Assembly (NCBI GenBank): GCA_031275955.1
Contig: JAISNZ010000155.1
Coordinates: 1 to 16,006 of the forward strand
From: Desulfovibrio sp.
GTDB lineage: Bacteria > Desulfobacterota > Desulfovibrionia > Desulfovibrionales > Desulfovibrionaceae
Length of the DNA stretch: 16,006 nucleotides
Direction of reading: 5' to 3'
Shown here piece after piece: positions 1 to 5,877 of this stretch; the stretch's first letter is position 1; every line of letters begins with the position of its first letter. The notes below the pieces were generated by a model. That model was not told the DNA's origin, did not search any database, and saw only the letters and a program-made list of their open reading frames with translations. The position numbers were made by a program, and so were the translations under genes.

Positions 1-783
1 AGTGGCATGGGACAGATGGGGATCCTGATGATCGGCCGCCAGGGTGGCGGCCGCGGCGGTCAGGCGCTGCCAGAATTGTTCGCCGTCGCGCAGCAGGCCT
101 TCAAAGGCAACGCTGCGGGAAAGGCTGCCGCTGTAAAAAACGGCGCTGAGGGAGGCCCCGGAAGGCAGGGCAAGGCGGTAGGGTTCGCCGATGAACAGGG
201 TTTCTTCCGTCACCGGGGTGGCAACGCCGTTGACGACCACGGCCCTGGCCTGCCTGGGGGCGAGGATGACGAAACGAAGCCCCTGGGCCGCCAGAGTCTC
301 CAAAGTCCGCACGTCCGTGGCGGCCTCGGAAAGCCAGATGCCCTCCGGGTCACGGCCGAAAAGGGCGCGAAAATCGTCTATGGCCCAACGCGTCTCCAGC
401 TCCTGATCTTCCGGGGTGGCCAAAGGCATGATCACATGGTGAAAGATCTGGGCCAGGGCATTGCCGTGTCCCCAGCGGGCCAGACTTTTGGCGTCGCCGT
501 CGCGCATCCGCTCCACCACCCCGGGGGCGTGGCGGCGCATCCAGGAAAGAAGAGTCGGGCCCACATTAAAGCTGATCCATTCATATGCGTTCAGGATCTC
601 GCAGATCCGCCCCGAGGCGTCCAGGCGGCGGGCCCAGGCCAGGGGGGCGTAGCTTTCGCGCAGGATGCGCTCATTCCAGTCCCCCAGAGGGGCGGCGCTG
701 GCTTCGGACAGGATCTCGCCGAGCCAGGGATCCTCGCGCGGCGGCTGGTAAAAATGCCCATGGATGCATAAGGACGCGATCAT
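1..783 (-). CDS. Glycoside hydrolase family 57 protein (DUF3536-type), N-terminal part, cut by the window edge
   Basis: The minus strand is open from an ATG at 783 to base 1 without a stop, giving 261 residues of a protein that continues past the left edge. It opens with HGHFYQPPRE (residues 8-17), the first conserved block of GH57, followed by SFNVGPTLLSW (about 71-81) and FGRDPEGIWLSE (about 142-153). The Glu of the last block matches the usual position of the GH57 nucleophile; family members more often read WLPE there. GH57 enzymes act on alpha-glucans, and the DUF3536 subgroup is poorly characterised, so a role in glycogen or storage-glucan turnover is only an inference. A good Shine-Dalgarno, AGGAGG at 788-793, lies four bases before the ATG and fixes the start. 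The gene is divergent from the GntR regulator, with a 263-base gap between them. The family call is firm; substrate unknown. Confidence 0.88.
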   Translation of the reverse strand, partial: MIASLCIHGHFYQPPREDPWLGEILSEASAAPLGDWNERILRESYAPLAWARRLDASGRICEILNAYEWISFNVGPTLLSWMRRHAPGVVERMRDGDAKSLARWGHGNALAQIFHHVIMPLATPEDQELETRWAIDDFRALFGRDPEGIWLSEAATDVRTLETLAAQGLRFVILAPRQARAVVVNGVATPVTEETLFIGEPYRLALPSGASLSAVFYSGSLSRSVAFEGLLRDGEQFWQRLTAAAATLAADHQDPHLSHAT

Positions 784-992
784 GGCCCCTCCTGTGTTCC
801 CCGATCCGCTGGATTATCTTTATCCGGATATATACCCGGCCGGCGCAAGGGCGCAACGGAAAAACAGGCCGGCCGCGAGGCTCGCCCGCCGGGAGTGTTC
901 CGGAGACAGAAGGATCCTGCGGACAGGAAAAGGCTCTCCCCAAATTCCTTGCAGCGCTGAAATTTTCGCCGCGACAGACCTCGACAGCGGAC

Positions 993-1021
993 TTGACGGG
1001 ATGTCATTTTTTACATAAATT
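993..1021 (+). promoter_or_regulatory. Predicted sigma-70 promoter of the GntR regulator
   Basis: TTGACG (993-998) and TAAATT (1016-1021) are separated by 17 bases and end 25 bases before the regulator's ATG. The -35 box is near consensus; the -10 box matches four of six positions. The rest of the 784-1046 gap holds the ribosome-binding site of the divergent GH57 gene and a short TATCCGGATA palindrome near 821, but no gene that I can support. Confidence 0.5.
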
Positions 1022-1023
1022 TA

Positions 1024-1039
1024 CCTAAAAATTTTTAGG
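1024..1039 (+). promoter_or_regulatory. Perfect 16-bp palindrome over the regulator's ribosome-binding site; candidate operator
   Basis: CCTAAAAATTTTTAGG is a perfect dyad with no spacer. It lies directly after the predicted -10 box and seven bases before the ATG at 1047. Its last bases plus one G form AGGG (1037-1040), the only Shine-Dalgarno-like stretch for the GntR gene. The position suits autorepression by the encoded GntR protein. The sequence does not match the usual TNGTNNNACNA core of FadR-type GntR operators, so the binding partner is unknown. Confidence 0.45.
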
Positions 1040-1046
1040 GAAATAT

Positions 1047-1877
1047 ATGCAAAAAGCAGGGATTTCTATTGCCGGAGCCGTTTCCGGACTCGAATTGAAG
1101 GAATACCTCAAGACTTCGTTGGTGGATCTTGTCGCCAAACAGATTCGGGCCGGCATCTTCACCGGCAGGTACCTGCCGGGGAAAAAACTGATCGTGCGGG
1201 AGCTGTCCGAGGAATTTGGCGTCAGCCATACCCCTGTCAAAGACGCCTTGAACCGTCTGACGGCGGAAGGGCTGGTGGATGCCTGTCCCGGCCACAGCAT
1301 GGTGGTCCGCAGTTTTACCAATGACGAGATGATTGAGAGTATGGGCGTCAGGCTCATGTGCGAAATTTTCCATGCAGATGCCATTGTGCGCAACACGGCG
1401 GGCAATCCCGCGCTTATTGAAGAGCTGGATTCATTATGGCAGGCCATGCGGAATCTTCTTGAGATCGGGGACGGTTTTGATCCCGAAAGCTGGGTCAACT
1501 ATGAAACGCGGTTCCATAGATCGTATATGGCCGTCTGCGGCAACAAGAAACTTATAGAGATCTATAACGCGCTTGACGCCAATCGCTTTACCTACTTCGC
1601 TTATCTATACAACAACAATGTGCCGTTGGGGCAGCGAACATATGAGCTGAACATGGCAGAGCATCGTGAAATTATTGATGCTCTCAAGGAATGCAGTGCT
1701 GACAGATTCAAGCGAGCCGTTGCCAGGCATGTTGTACGCGCCTGCGGAGATTATGAGGTGGACGAAGTAACTCGCGGTAAGATCGATCTAATCAAGATAA
1801 CTGTGAATCGATATCTATCTGAAGGAATGGAGCAGGAAAGGGCGAGTGTTTTATTTGCCTTGAAAAAAGCAGAATAG
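1047..1877 (+). CDS. GntR-family transcriptional regulator, FadR subfamily (FCD domain)
   Basis: This 276-residue protein has an N-terminal winged helix-turn-helix (about residues 22-92). The recognition region reads RELSEEFGVSHTPVKDALNRL minus its last residue, close to the GntR signature. It is followed by an all-helical FCD ligand domain (about 95-265). Three histidines, H157 (RFHRSY), H206 (AEHREI) and H228 (ARHVV), sit where FCD proteins bind a metal that helps hold a carboxylate effector. That suggests an organic or sugar acid, or a sugar phosphate, as signal (family knowledge plus inference). The protein is about 30 residues longer than typical because of its N-terminal tail. It is followed after 196 bases by dctP on the same strand and is the natural local regulator of the transport and catabolic genes. 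Its last third is more AT-rich than its neighbours. Effector unknown. Confidence 0.9.
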   Translation: MQKAGISIAGAVSGLELKEYLKTSLVDLVAKQIRAGIFTGRYLPGKKLIVRELSEEFGVSHTPVKDALNRLTAEGLVDACPGHSMVVRSFTNDEMIESMGVRLMCEIFHADAIVRNTAGNPALIEELDSLWQAMRNLLEIGDGFDPESWVNYETRFHRSYMAVCGNKKLIEIYNALDANRFTYFAYLYNNNVPLGQRTYELNMAEHREIIDALKECSADRFKRAVARHVVRACGDYEVDEVTRGKIDLIKITVNRYLSEGMEQERASVLFALKKAE

Positions 1878-1902
1878 CGGCAATTGTTGAACCCCGTAAG
1901 GT

Positions 1903-1932
1903 TTGAGCAACTTACCGGTGAAAATGTATATT
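1903..1932 (+). promoter_or_regulatory. Possible promoter of the TRAP/catabolic operon
   Basis: TTGAGC (1903-1908) and TATATT (1927-1932) are spaced by 18 bases, 142 bases before dctP. The -10 box matches five of six consensus positions. A small inverted repeat, GTAAG (1896-1900) with CTTAC (1911-1915), straddles the -35 box and could be an operator half-site pair. The resulting transcript would carry about 135 untranslated bases containing the two structured elements listed next. Read from sequence only. Confidence 0.38.
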
Positions 1933-1938
1933 TGCTCT

Positions 1939-1964
1939 GCAAGGATTTGCGGGCAAATCCTTGC
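1939..1964 (+). other. Stem-loop in the dctP leader, 11-bp perfect stem
   Basis: GCAAGGATTTG (1939-1949) pairs perfectly with CAAATCCTTGC (1954-1964) across a CGGG tetraloop. No T-tract follows, so it is not a classic intrinsic terminator. It lies just after the predicted -10 box and would form at the 5' end of the mRNA, where it could protect the transcript or take part in leader regulation. Function inferred only. Confidence 0.5.
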
Positions 1965-2028
1965 CGCGAAACAGGAGCAGGCGGGCTTTGCCCGCGTAAG
2001 CGGGCTGTTTCAAGCGTGAAAGGCTGTA
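1961..2028 (+). repeat. Structured intergenic repeat, copy A (upstream of dctP)
   Basis: The order is TTGCCGC (1961-1967), then GCGGG (1981-1985), CCCGC (1991-1995), GCGGG (2000-2004), the 13-mer CTGTTTCAAGCGT (2005-2017) and GCTGTA (2023-2028). The middle arm can pair with either outer arm. GAAACAG (1968-1974) can also pair with CTGTTTC (2005-2011) to enclose the whole group. The same architecture, including the 13-mer, recurs between dctP and dctQ (copy B). It could be a dispersed intergenic repeat or a leader RNA with alternative folds. Confidence 0.55.
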
Positions 2029-2073
2029 AACGGCGGCGGGTTCGAATCTTACCATCGCTAAAGGAGGTTTTTT

Positions 2074-3063
2074 ATGGGTAAACTGTCTCGTCTTACCGGT
2101 GTCCTCCTGGCGGCGTTCTTGGCGGCGGCGCCCACGTCGGCGGCGTCTTCCGCCGGGGAGAAGCCTCTTGTCATGCGTCTTGCCCACATCAACGCGGAAA
2201 CAGACCCCAAGCATCAGGAGGCGCTGAAGTTCAAAGATCTGGTGGAGAAAAAAACCAACGGCCAGGTCAAAATTGAAGTCTACGGCGGCGGTGTTTTAGG
2301 AGATGTGCGTGAAATCATTGAAGGCCTGCAAATCGGCACCAATGAAATCGTCATTGAAGGCTTCGGCACCATTCCTTCGTATACCAAGCTTTCCCTGCTT
2401 GATCTTGTCCCTTTTCTGTACCGCGATCGCGCCCATTTCGACAACATGTGGAAAGGCGACGTTGGCAGGGAGATTCTCGCCAAGTCCGGCGAAGACGCGA
2501 AAATGCTCCTCTTTGGCCCCTCGTACCGCGGCGTTCGCGTGACTACCTCGGTCAAGCGCTTCACCAACATTCAGGAGCTGAAAGGTCTCAAAATCCGCGT
2601 GCCCGCCGATGATATGAGCGTCAAAACCTGGCAGGCGCTCGGTGCCCGCCCGACCCCCATGCCCATGGGCGAAGTCCTGACTGGTATCCAGCAGGGCACT
2701 GTGGAAGCCCAGGAAAATCCGCCCATCCTTTCCTATAATTTCGGCTTGGCAGACGCCTGTAAATACCTCATCAAAACCAACCATCGCTGGAGCGCGGATG
2801 TGTTTATGATGGACAGGGCCTATTTTGAGAAGCTTCCCACCGATGTCCAGGAGGCTGTCCTTGATGCCGGCCGGGAAGCCGCGGACTTCACCAGCCAACT
2901 GAACACGGACGGCGAAGAGGGCAGTTTCAGGAAATGGGCGGAAGCCGGAGCGGAGATCATCGTTCCTGAACTGGAGGGCTTCCGCAACGCCACAGTCAAT
3001 GTGGTGCAGGACAACTTTCCGGATCTCCTGCCTTGGGTTGAGAAGATCAAAGCGATTCAATAA
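2074..3063 (+). CDS. dctP: TRAP transporter periplasmic substrate-binding protein (DctP family)
   Basis: This 329-residue extracytoplasmic binding protein delivers substrate to the DctQM membrane complex for sodium-coupled uptake. It starts with a signal peptide (KLSR, a hydrophobic run about 9-19, and a likely cleavage near residues 23-27 in TSAASSA). DctP-family hallmarks follow: GLKIRVP (171-177), whose R175 normally clamps the ligand carboxylate, then WQALGARPTPMPMGEV (186-201) and QQGTVEAQENP (206-216). Length is typical. The start is fixed by AAGGAGG (2061-2067), six bases before the ATG. Family knowledge implies a small carboxylate or sugar-acid ligand; the kinase and aldolase downstream suggest a polyhydroxylated one (inference). 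It is separated from dctQ by 191 bases rich in hairpins, an arrangement that would let the binding protein be made in excess. Confidence 0.93.
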   Translation: MGKLSRLTGVLLAAFLAAAPTSAASSAGEKPLVMRLAHINAETDPKHQEALKFKDLVEKKTNGQVKIEVYGGGVLGDVREIIEGLQIGTNEIVIEGFGTIPSYTKLSLLDLVPFLYRDRAHFDNMWKGDVGREILAKSGEDAKMLLFGPSYRGVRVTTSVKRFTNIQELKGLKIRVPADDMSVKTWQALGARPTPMPMGEVLTGIQQGTVEAQENPPILSYNFGLADACKYLIKTNHRWSADVFMMDRAYFEKLPTDVQEAVLDAGREAADFTSQLNTDGEEGSFRKWAEAGAEIIVPELEGFRNATVNVVQDNFPDLLPWVEKIKAIQ

Positions 3064-3068
3064 GATCC

Positions 3069-3090
3069 CAACAAGGCGGATAACTTGTTG
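3069..3090 (+). other. Stem-loop just after the dctP stop codon
   Basis: CAACAAG (3069-3075) pairs perfectly with CTTGTTG (3084-3090) over an eight-base loop, starting six bases after the TAA. No T-run follows. This is a likely 3'-end stabiliser or weak attenuator of the dctP message. Confidence 0.45.
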
Positions 3091-3103
3091 AAATATTGTC
3101 GGA

Positions 3104-3198
3104 GCAATTTCATTCTCTATAGCATTTTACGCTTGAGATTGCCGCAAGGCGAATTCACTTCGCCGTCAGCGAACTGTTTCAAGCGTAACATGCTGTAG
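3104..3198 (+). repeat. Structured intergenic repeat, copy B, with long inverted-repeat ends (dctP-dctQ gap)
   Basis: The left end CTATAGCATTTTACGCTTGA (3117-3136) and right end TCAAGCGTAACATGCTGTAG (3179-3198) are inverted repeats matching at 18 of 20 positions. Inside lie TTGCCGC (3139-3145) and the arms GCGAA (3149-3153), TTCGC (3159-3163) and GCGAA (3169-3173). The 13-mer CTGTTTCAAGCGT (3174-3186) then matches copy A exactly. GCAATTTCA (3104-3112) can alternatively pair with most of 3134-3142. A weak promoter-like pair, TTGTCG (3096-3101) and TATAGC (3118-3123), overlaps the left end. The element carries no gene and resembles a REP- or MITE-like repeat. As RNA it would separate dctP from dctQM expression. 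Confidence 0.6.
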
Positions 3199-3254
3199 TT
3201 CAAAGATAACTTGATGGGTGAGCCGGGAGAGGGCACCCGAACAAGGGGGCGGTA

Positions 3255-3761
3255 GTGCGGATCATCTCCAAGGTCTTTGACCTCATTGAAAAGGCAATAA
3301 ACTCCGTTATTATTGTTTTGCTGATCCTGATGACCCTGGCCATTTTCTATCAGGTCATCCAGCGGTACATACTTCACGGCGCCAACATCTGGGCCGAGGA
3401 GTTCGCCCGCTACGCCTTTATCTGGGTTGTCATGCTCGGTTCCGCAAGCGCGCTCCGGCGCTTCAACCATATCCGCATCGACTTCCTTGCGCAGCTCTTC
3501 TCCGGGCGGGCGCAAAAGATTATCGGTTTCTGCAACAATCTGCTAATACTGGCGTTTCTTGCTGTACTGATGGTTTATGGCCTGAAGATCGCGACTCGGA
3601 CAGCCGGCCAGATTTCCGCCGGGGTCGGCGTGTCCATGGGCTTCATGTACATGAGCATCCCCGTGGGTTCTGCCCTGATGTTTCTGTTCATTCTGGAAAT
3701 TTTAGCCAGAGACTATTTCTCCCTTGGGAAGGGGTGCGATAACGGAGGCGGCACTGTATGA
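3255..3761 (+). CDS. dctQ: TRAP transporter small membrane subunit (DctQ family)
   Basis: The product has 168 residues with four predicted membrane helices (about 13-33, 48-66, 88-110 and 130-150), the standard DctQ fold. The EEFARYAFIWVVMLGSA stretch (about 48-64) is typical of the family. DctQ bridges the large DctM subunit and is needed for DctP-dependent transport. The start is GTG at 3255, preceded by AAGGGGG (3243-3249). No ATG fits the family N terminus better. Its TGA overlaps the dctM ATG by four bases (ATGA, 3758-3761), implying translational coupling. Confidence 0.92.
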   Translation: MRIISKVFDLIEKAINSVIIVLLILMTLAIFYQVIQRYILHGANIWAEEFARYAFIWVVMLGSASALRRFNHIRIDFLAQLFSGRAQKIIGFCNNLLILAFLAVLMVYGLKIATRTAGQISAGVGVSMGFMYMSIPVGSALMFLFILEILARDYFSLGKGCDNGGGTV

Positions 3762-5038
3762 TGACCATCGGCGCCGTTCTGCTCCTCGGGCTTATCTTTC
3801 TCGTCGTCCTTGGCATGCCTGTGGCCTTCGCCATAGGTATCGCCTCCATGGCCGCGCTTCTTGCGGGCGATTATCAATTGATTATTCTTCCGCAAAAACT
3901 TCTCGCCGGGCTGGATTCTTTCCCTATGCTGGCCATTCCCTTTTTCGTGCTGGCGGGCAACCTGATGACCGGGGGAGGCATAACCGACAAAATCCTAAAT
4001 TTTACCAAAGCCGCTGTCGGCTGGATGCGCGGCAGCCTCGGGATCATCACGGTCGTAGCCTCCGCCATTTTCGCCTCTATTTCCGGATCGGGCACGGCAA
4101 CGATCACAGCCATCGGCGGCATCACCATTCCCGCGATGAAAAGGGACGGCTATCCCAGTGAATTGGCGGCCTCCGTCGCATCCAGCGCCTCTATTCTGGG
4201 ACCGCTCATTCCGCCCAGTATCATTTTGATTGTATACGGCAATCAGGTCCAGGCGAATATCCGCGAACTCTTCATGGCCGCGGTATTTCCAGGCCTGCTC
4301 CTCACGGGCGGGTTCGCGCTTTTTACCTATATCACAGCGCGGCGCCTCCGTTTGCCTGTGGGCGAATGGGCAGGCTTTCGATCCCTTTTGCGGGAAACGC
4401 GCAAAAGCGTCTGGGCGCTACTGATGCCGGTGATCATCCTTGGCGGCATTTTCGGCGGAGTCTTCACACCCACCGAGGCGGCAGCCGTTTCCGCCGTGTA
4501 TGCCTTTGTGATCGGCGCCTTTGTTTACAAGAATTTGAACAGAAGGAACATCGGCCGCATTTTTTATGAAAGTTGCATCACTTCCTCCATCATGCTTTTT
4601 CTGGTGGGGTGCTCCAAAGGTTCCAGCTGGGTGCTGGCCGTTGCCCGCGTTCCGAATTCCATCGCCCACGAACTGCTTTCCGTTTCCAACGAAGCGGCGG
4701 TCCTGCTTGTTTTGCTCAACGCCTTTCTGCTTGTTGTCGGCATGTTTATGGAAGCCAACGTGGCCGTGGTCATCTTTACGCCTATCCTGCTGCCCATTGC
4801 CCATGCCTGCGGACTTACCACAGTGCAGTTCGGAGTTGTCATGTGCATCAATCTGTGTGTCGGCCTGCTTACCCCACCTGTGGGCCTGTGCGCTTTGTTG
4901 GGCAACAATATCGCCAACGGCCGCCTGGAAATCACGCTGAAACGCTGCCTCCCGTTCACGTTGATAGGCATGGCGGTGCTTCTGTTTTCAACCTTTATCC
5001 CGGCCTTTACCATGTGGCTGCCGGCCTTCACCAAATAG
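3758..5038 (+). CDS. dctM: TRAP transporter large membrane permease subunit (DctM family)
   Basis: This 426-residue, strongly hydrophobic protein of the usual DctM length has about 12 membrane segments. Family motifs include PFFVLAGNLMTGGGI (61-75), ASAIFASISGSGTAT (101-115), LGPLIPPSI (148-156) and, near the C terminus, LLTPPVGLC. DctM is the ion-coupled translocation subunit that takes substrate from DctP. GGAGG (3744-3748) lies inside the end of dctQ, and a second ATG at 3761 could also serve as the start. A small hairpin, GCAGC-GTT-GCTGC (5038-5050), overlaps the TAG stop. The aldolase gene follows after 48 bases. Confidence 0.94.
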   Translation: MMTIGAVLLLGLIFLVVLGMPVAFAIGIASMAALLAGDYQLIILPQKLLAGLDSFPMLAIPFFVLAGNLMTGGGITDKILNFTKAAVGWMRGSLGIITVVASAIFASISGSGTATITAIGGITIPAMKRDGYPSELAASVASSASILGPLIPPSIILIVYGNQVQANIRELFMAAVFPGLLLTGGFALFTYITARRLRLPVGEWAGFRSLLRETRKSVWALLMPVIILGGIFGGVFTPTEAAAVSAVYAFVIGAFVYKNLNRRNIGRIFYESCITSSIMLFLVGCSKGSSWVLAVARVPNSIAHELLSVSNEAAVLLVLLNAFLLVVGMFMEANVAVVIFTPILLPIAHACGLTTVQFGVVMCINLCVGLLTPPVGLCALLGNNIANGRLEITLKRCLPFTLIGMAVLLFSTFIPAFTMWLPAFTK

Positions 5039-5086
5039 CAGCGTTGCTGCGGGCTTGATGCCGGCAGAGACAGGCAGGGAATCGTC

Positions 5087-5749
5087 ATGAATACTTCCGG
5101 ACTGATGCGGGAACTTCTGGAACTCTGCCGGCGGGTGTATGACAAGGGATTTGTCAGCGGCTCCGGCGGCAACATCAGCGCTAAAGACGGCGGAGACATG
5201 CTCATTACGCCCACAGGCCGGAACCTCGGCGCGCTTGCGGAGGGGGATATCGTACGCGTGCGTCTCACGCGGAACGGGCCCGGGAAAAACAGAGAATCTG
5301 TCGTTGTCGGATCGGGGATCCCTTCGCAGGAATGGCGCATGCACTGCCGCTGCCATGAGCGGCCTGACGTGGCCTGCGTCCTTCATGTCCACAGCTCTTA
5401 CGCCTCCGCCGTGTCCTGCCTGGAGATTGATTCGGCTTGCGGGATGCCCGTGTATACGCCGGGATACTCCGTCCGTGTTGGCAGACTCCCTGTTGTGCCC
5501 TATTTCCGGCCCGGATCCGCGGAGCTCGCTTCCGCCGTTGGCGATCATATTGTCGGCACTGCGGCCGCGCCCGGACGCAATTCCGTGCTCCTGGCCAACC
5601 ACGGGATTCTCAGCGTGGGGGCGAGCATGGAACAGGCCATGAACATTGCCGAGGAAATAGAGGAAAACGCGCGCCTGTTCCTCTTGCTCGGCGGCAGGGG
5701 CAGACCTTTGAGCGAGACGCAGCAGGCCGAACTTGCAGGTACATATTGA
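5087..5749 (+). CDS. Class II aldolase (FucA/AraD family), zinc-dependent
   Basis: A 220-residue single-domain protein, the usual FucA/AraD length. Visible family features are the phosphate-loop SGSGGNIS (24-31), TPTGRN (41-46), a catalytic Glu at E82 in PSQEWRMH (79-86), two zinc histidines in HVHSSYAS (H100, H102) and a third in ANHG (H172). The expected reaction is zinc-assisted retro-aldol cleavage of a ketose 1-phosphate to dihydroxyacetone phosphate plus an aldehyde, or decarboxylation of a 3-oxo-tetronate phosphate as in OtnC-type members. One oddity: fuculose aldolases have SSE before the Trp, while this protein has SQE, so one phosphate-side Ser is replaced by Gln. AGGGAA lies shortly before the ATG. 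The position between dctM and the FGGY kinase supports a kinase-then-aldolase route. The exact substrate cannot be read from sequence. Confidence 0.88.
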   Translation: MNTSGLMRELLELCRRVYDKGFVSGSGGNISAKDGGDMLITPTGRNLGALAEGDIVRVRLTRNGPGKNRESVVVGSGIPSQEWRMHCRCHERPDVACVLHVHSSYASAVSCLEIDSACGMPVYTPGYSVRVGRLPVVPYFRPGSAELASAVGDHIVGTAAAPGRNSVLLANHGILSVGASMEQAMNIAEEIEENARLFLLLGGRGRPLSETQQAELAGTY

Positions 5750-5758
5750 GTATACCCA

Positions 5759-5803
5759 TTCGCGATAAACATCAGGACAATTTTTATCGCGAACTGGTAT
5801 TAT
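5759..5803 (+). promoter_or_regulatory. Inverted repeat with promoter-like sequence ahead of the FGGY kinase
   Basis: TTCGCGATAAA (5759-5769) and TTTATCGCGAA (5783-5793) are perfect inverted repeats around a 13-base spacer. They are followed at once by TGG plus TATTAT (5798-5803), an extended -10-like box. GTATAC (5750-5755) precedes the repeat, overlapping the end of the aldolase stop codon. It could be an operator controlling an internal promoter for the kinase, or an mRNA hairpin within the operon. The 10-mer TTTTTATCGC in the right arm (5781-5790) recurs at 9062-9071, ahead of the M20 gene. Confidence 0.42.
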
Positions 5804-5877
5804 GCACCGAAAGGAGGCGGACGGATTTCGAGGAGCCGCCGACGCCTTTCGCCGGACGCAGGAAAAAGGAGAAAAGC

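Noticed and set aside
7..771. Long plus-strand open frame opposite the GH57 gene
   Set aside because: Glycine/arginine-rich shadow of the minus-strand gene, which shows conserved GH57 motifs and a good ribosome site.
800..850. Minus-strand promoter for the GH57 gene around TATATA/GATAAT
   Set aside because: Several AT-rich boxes are present but none has a convincing -35 partner at proper spacing.
2034..2055. GGTTCGAATC resembling a tRNA T-loop, hinting at a tRNA remnant or attachment site
   Set aside because: The flanking stem pairs poorly, no matching acceptor or anticodon arms lie upstream, and no integrase is present.
5437..5877. N-terminal extension of the FGGY kinase frame
   Set aside because: It overlaps the aldolase in another frame, has no kinase motifs, and AAGGAG marks the start at 5878.
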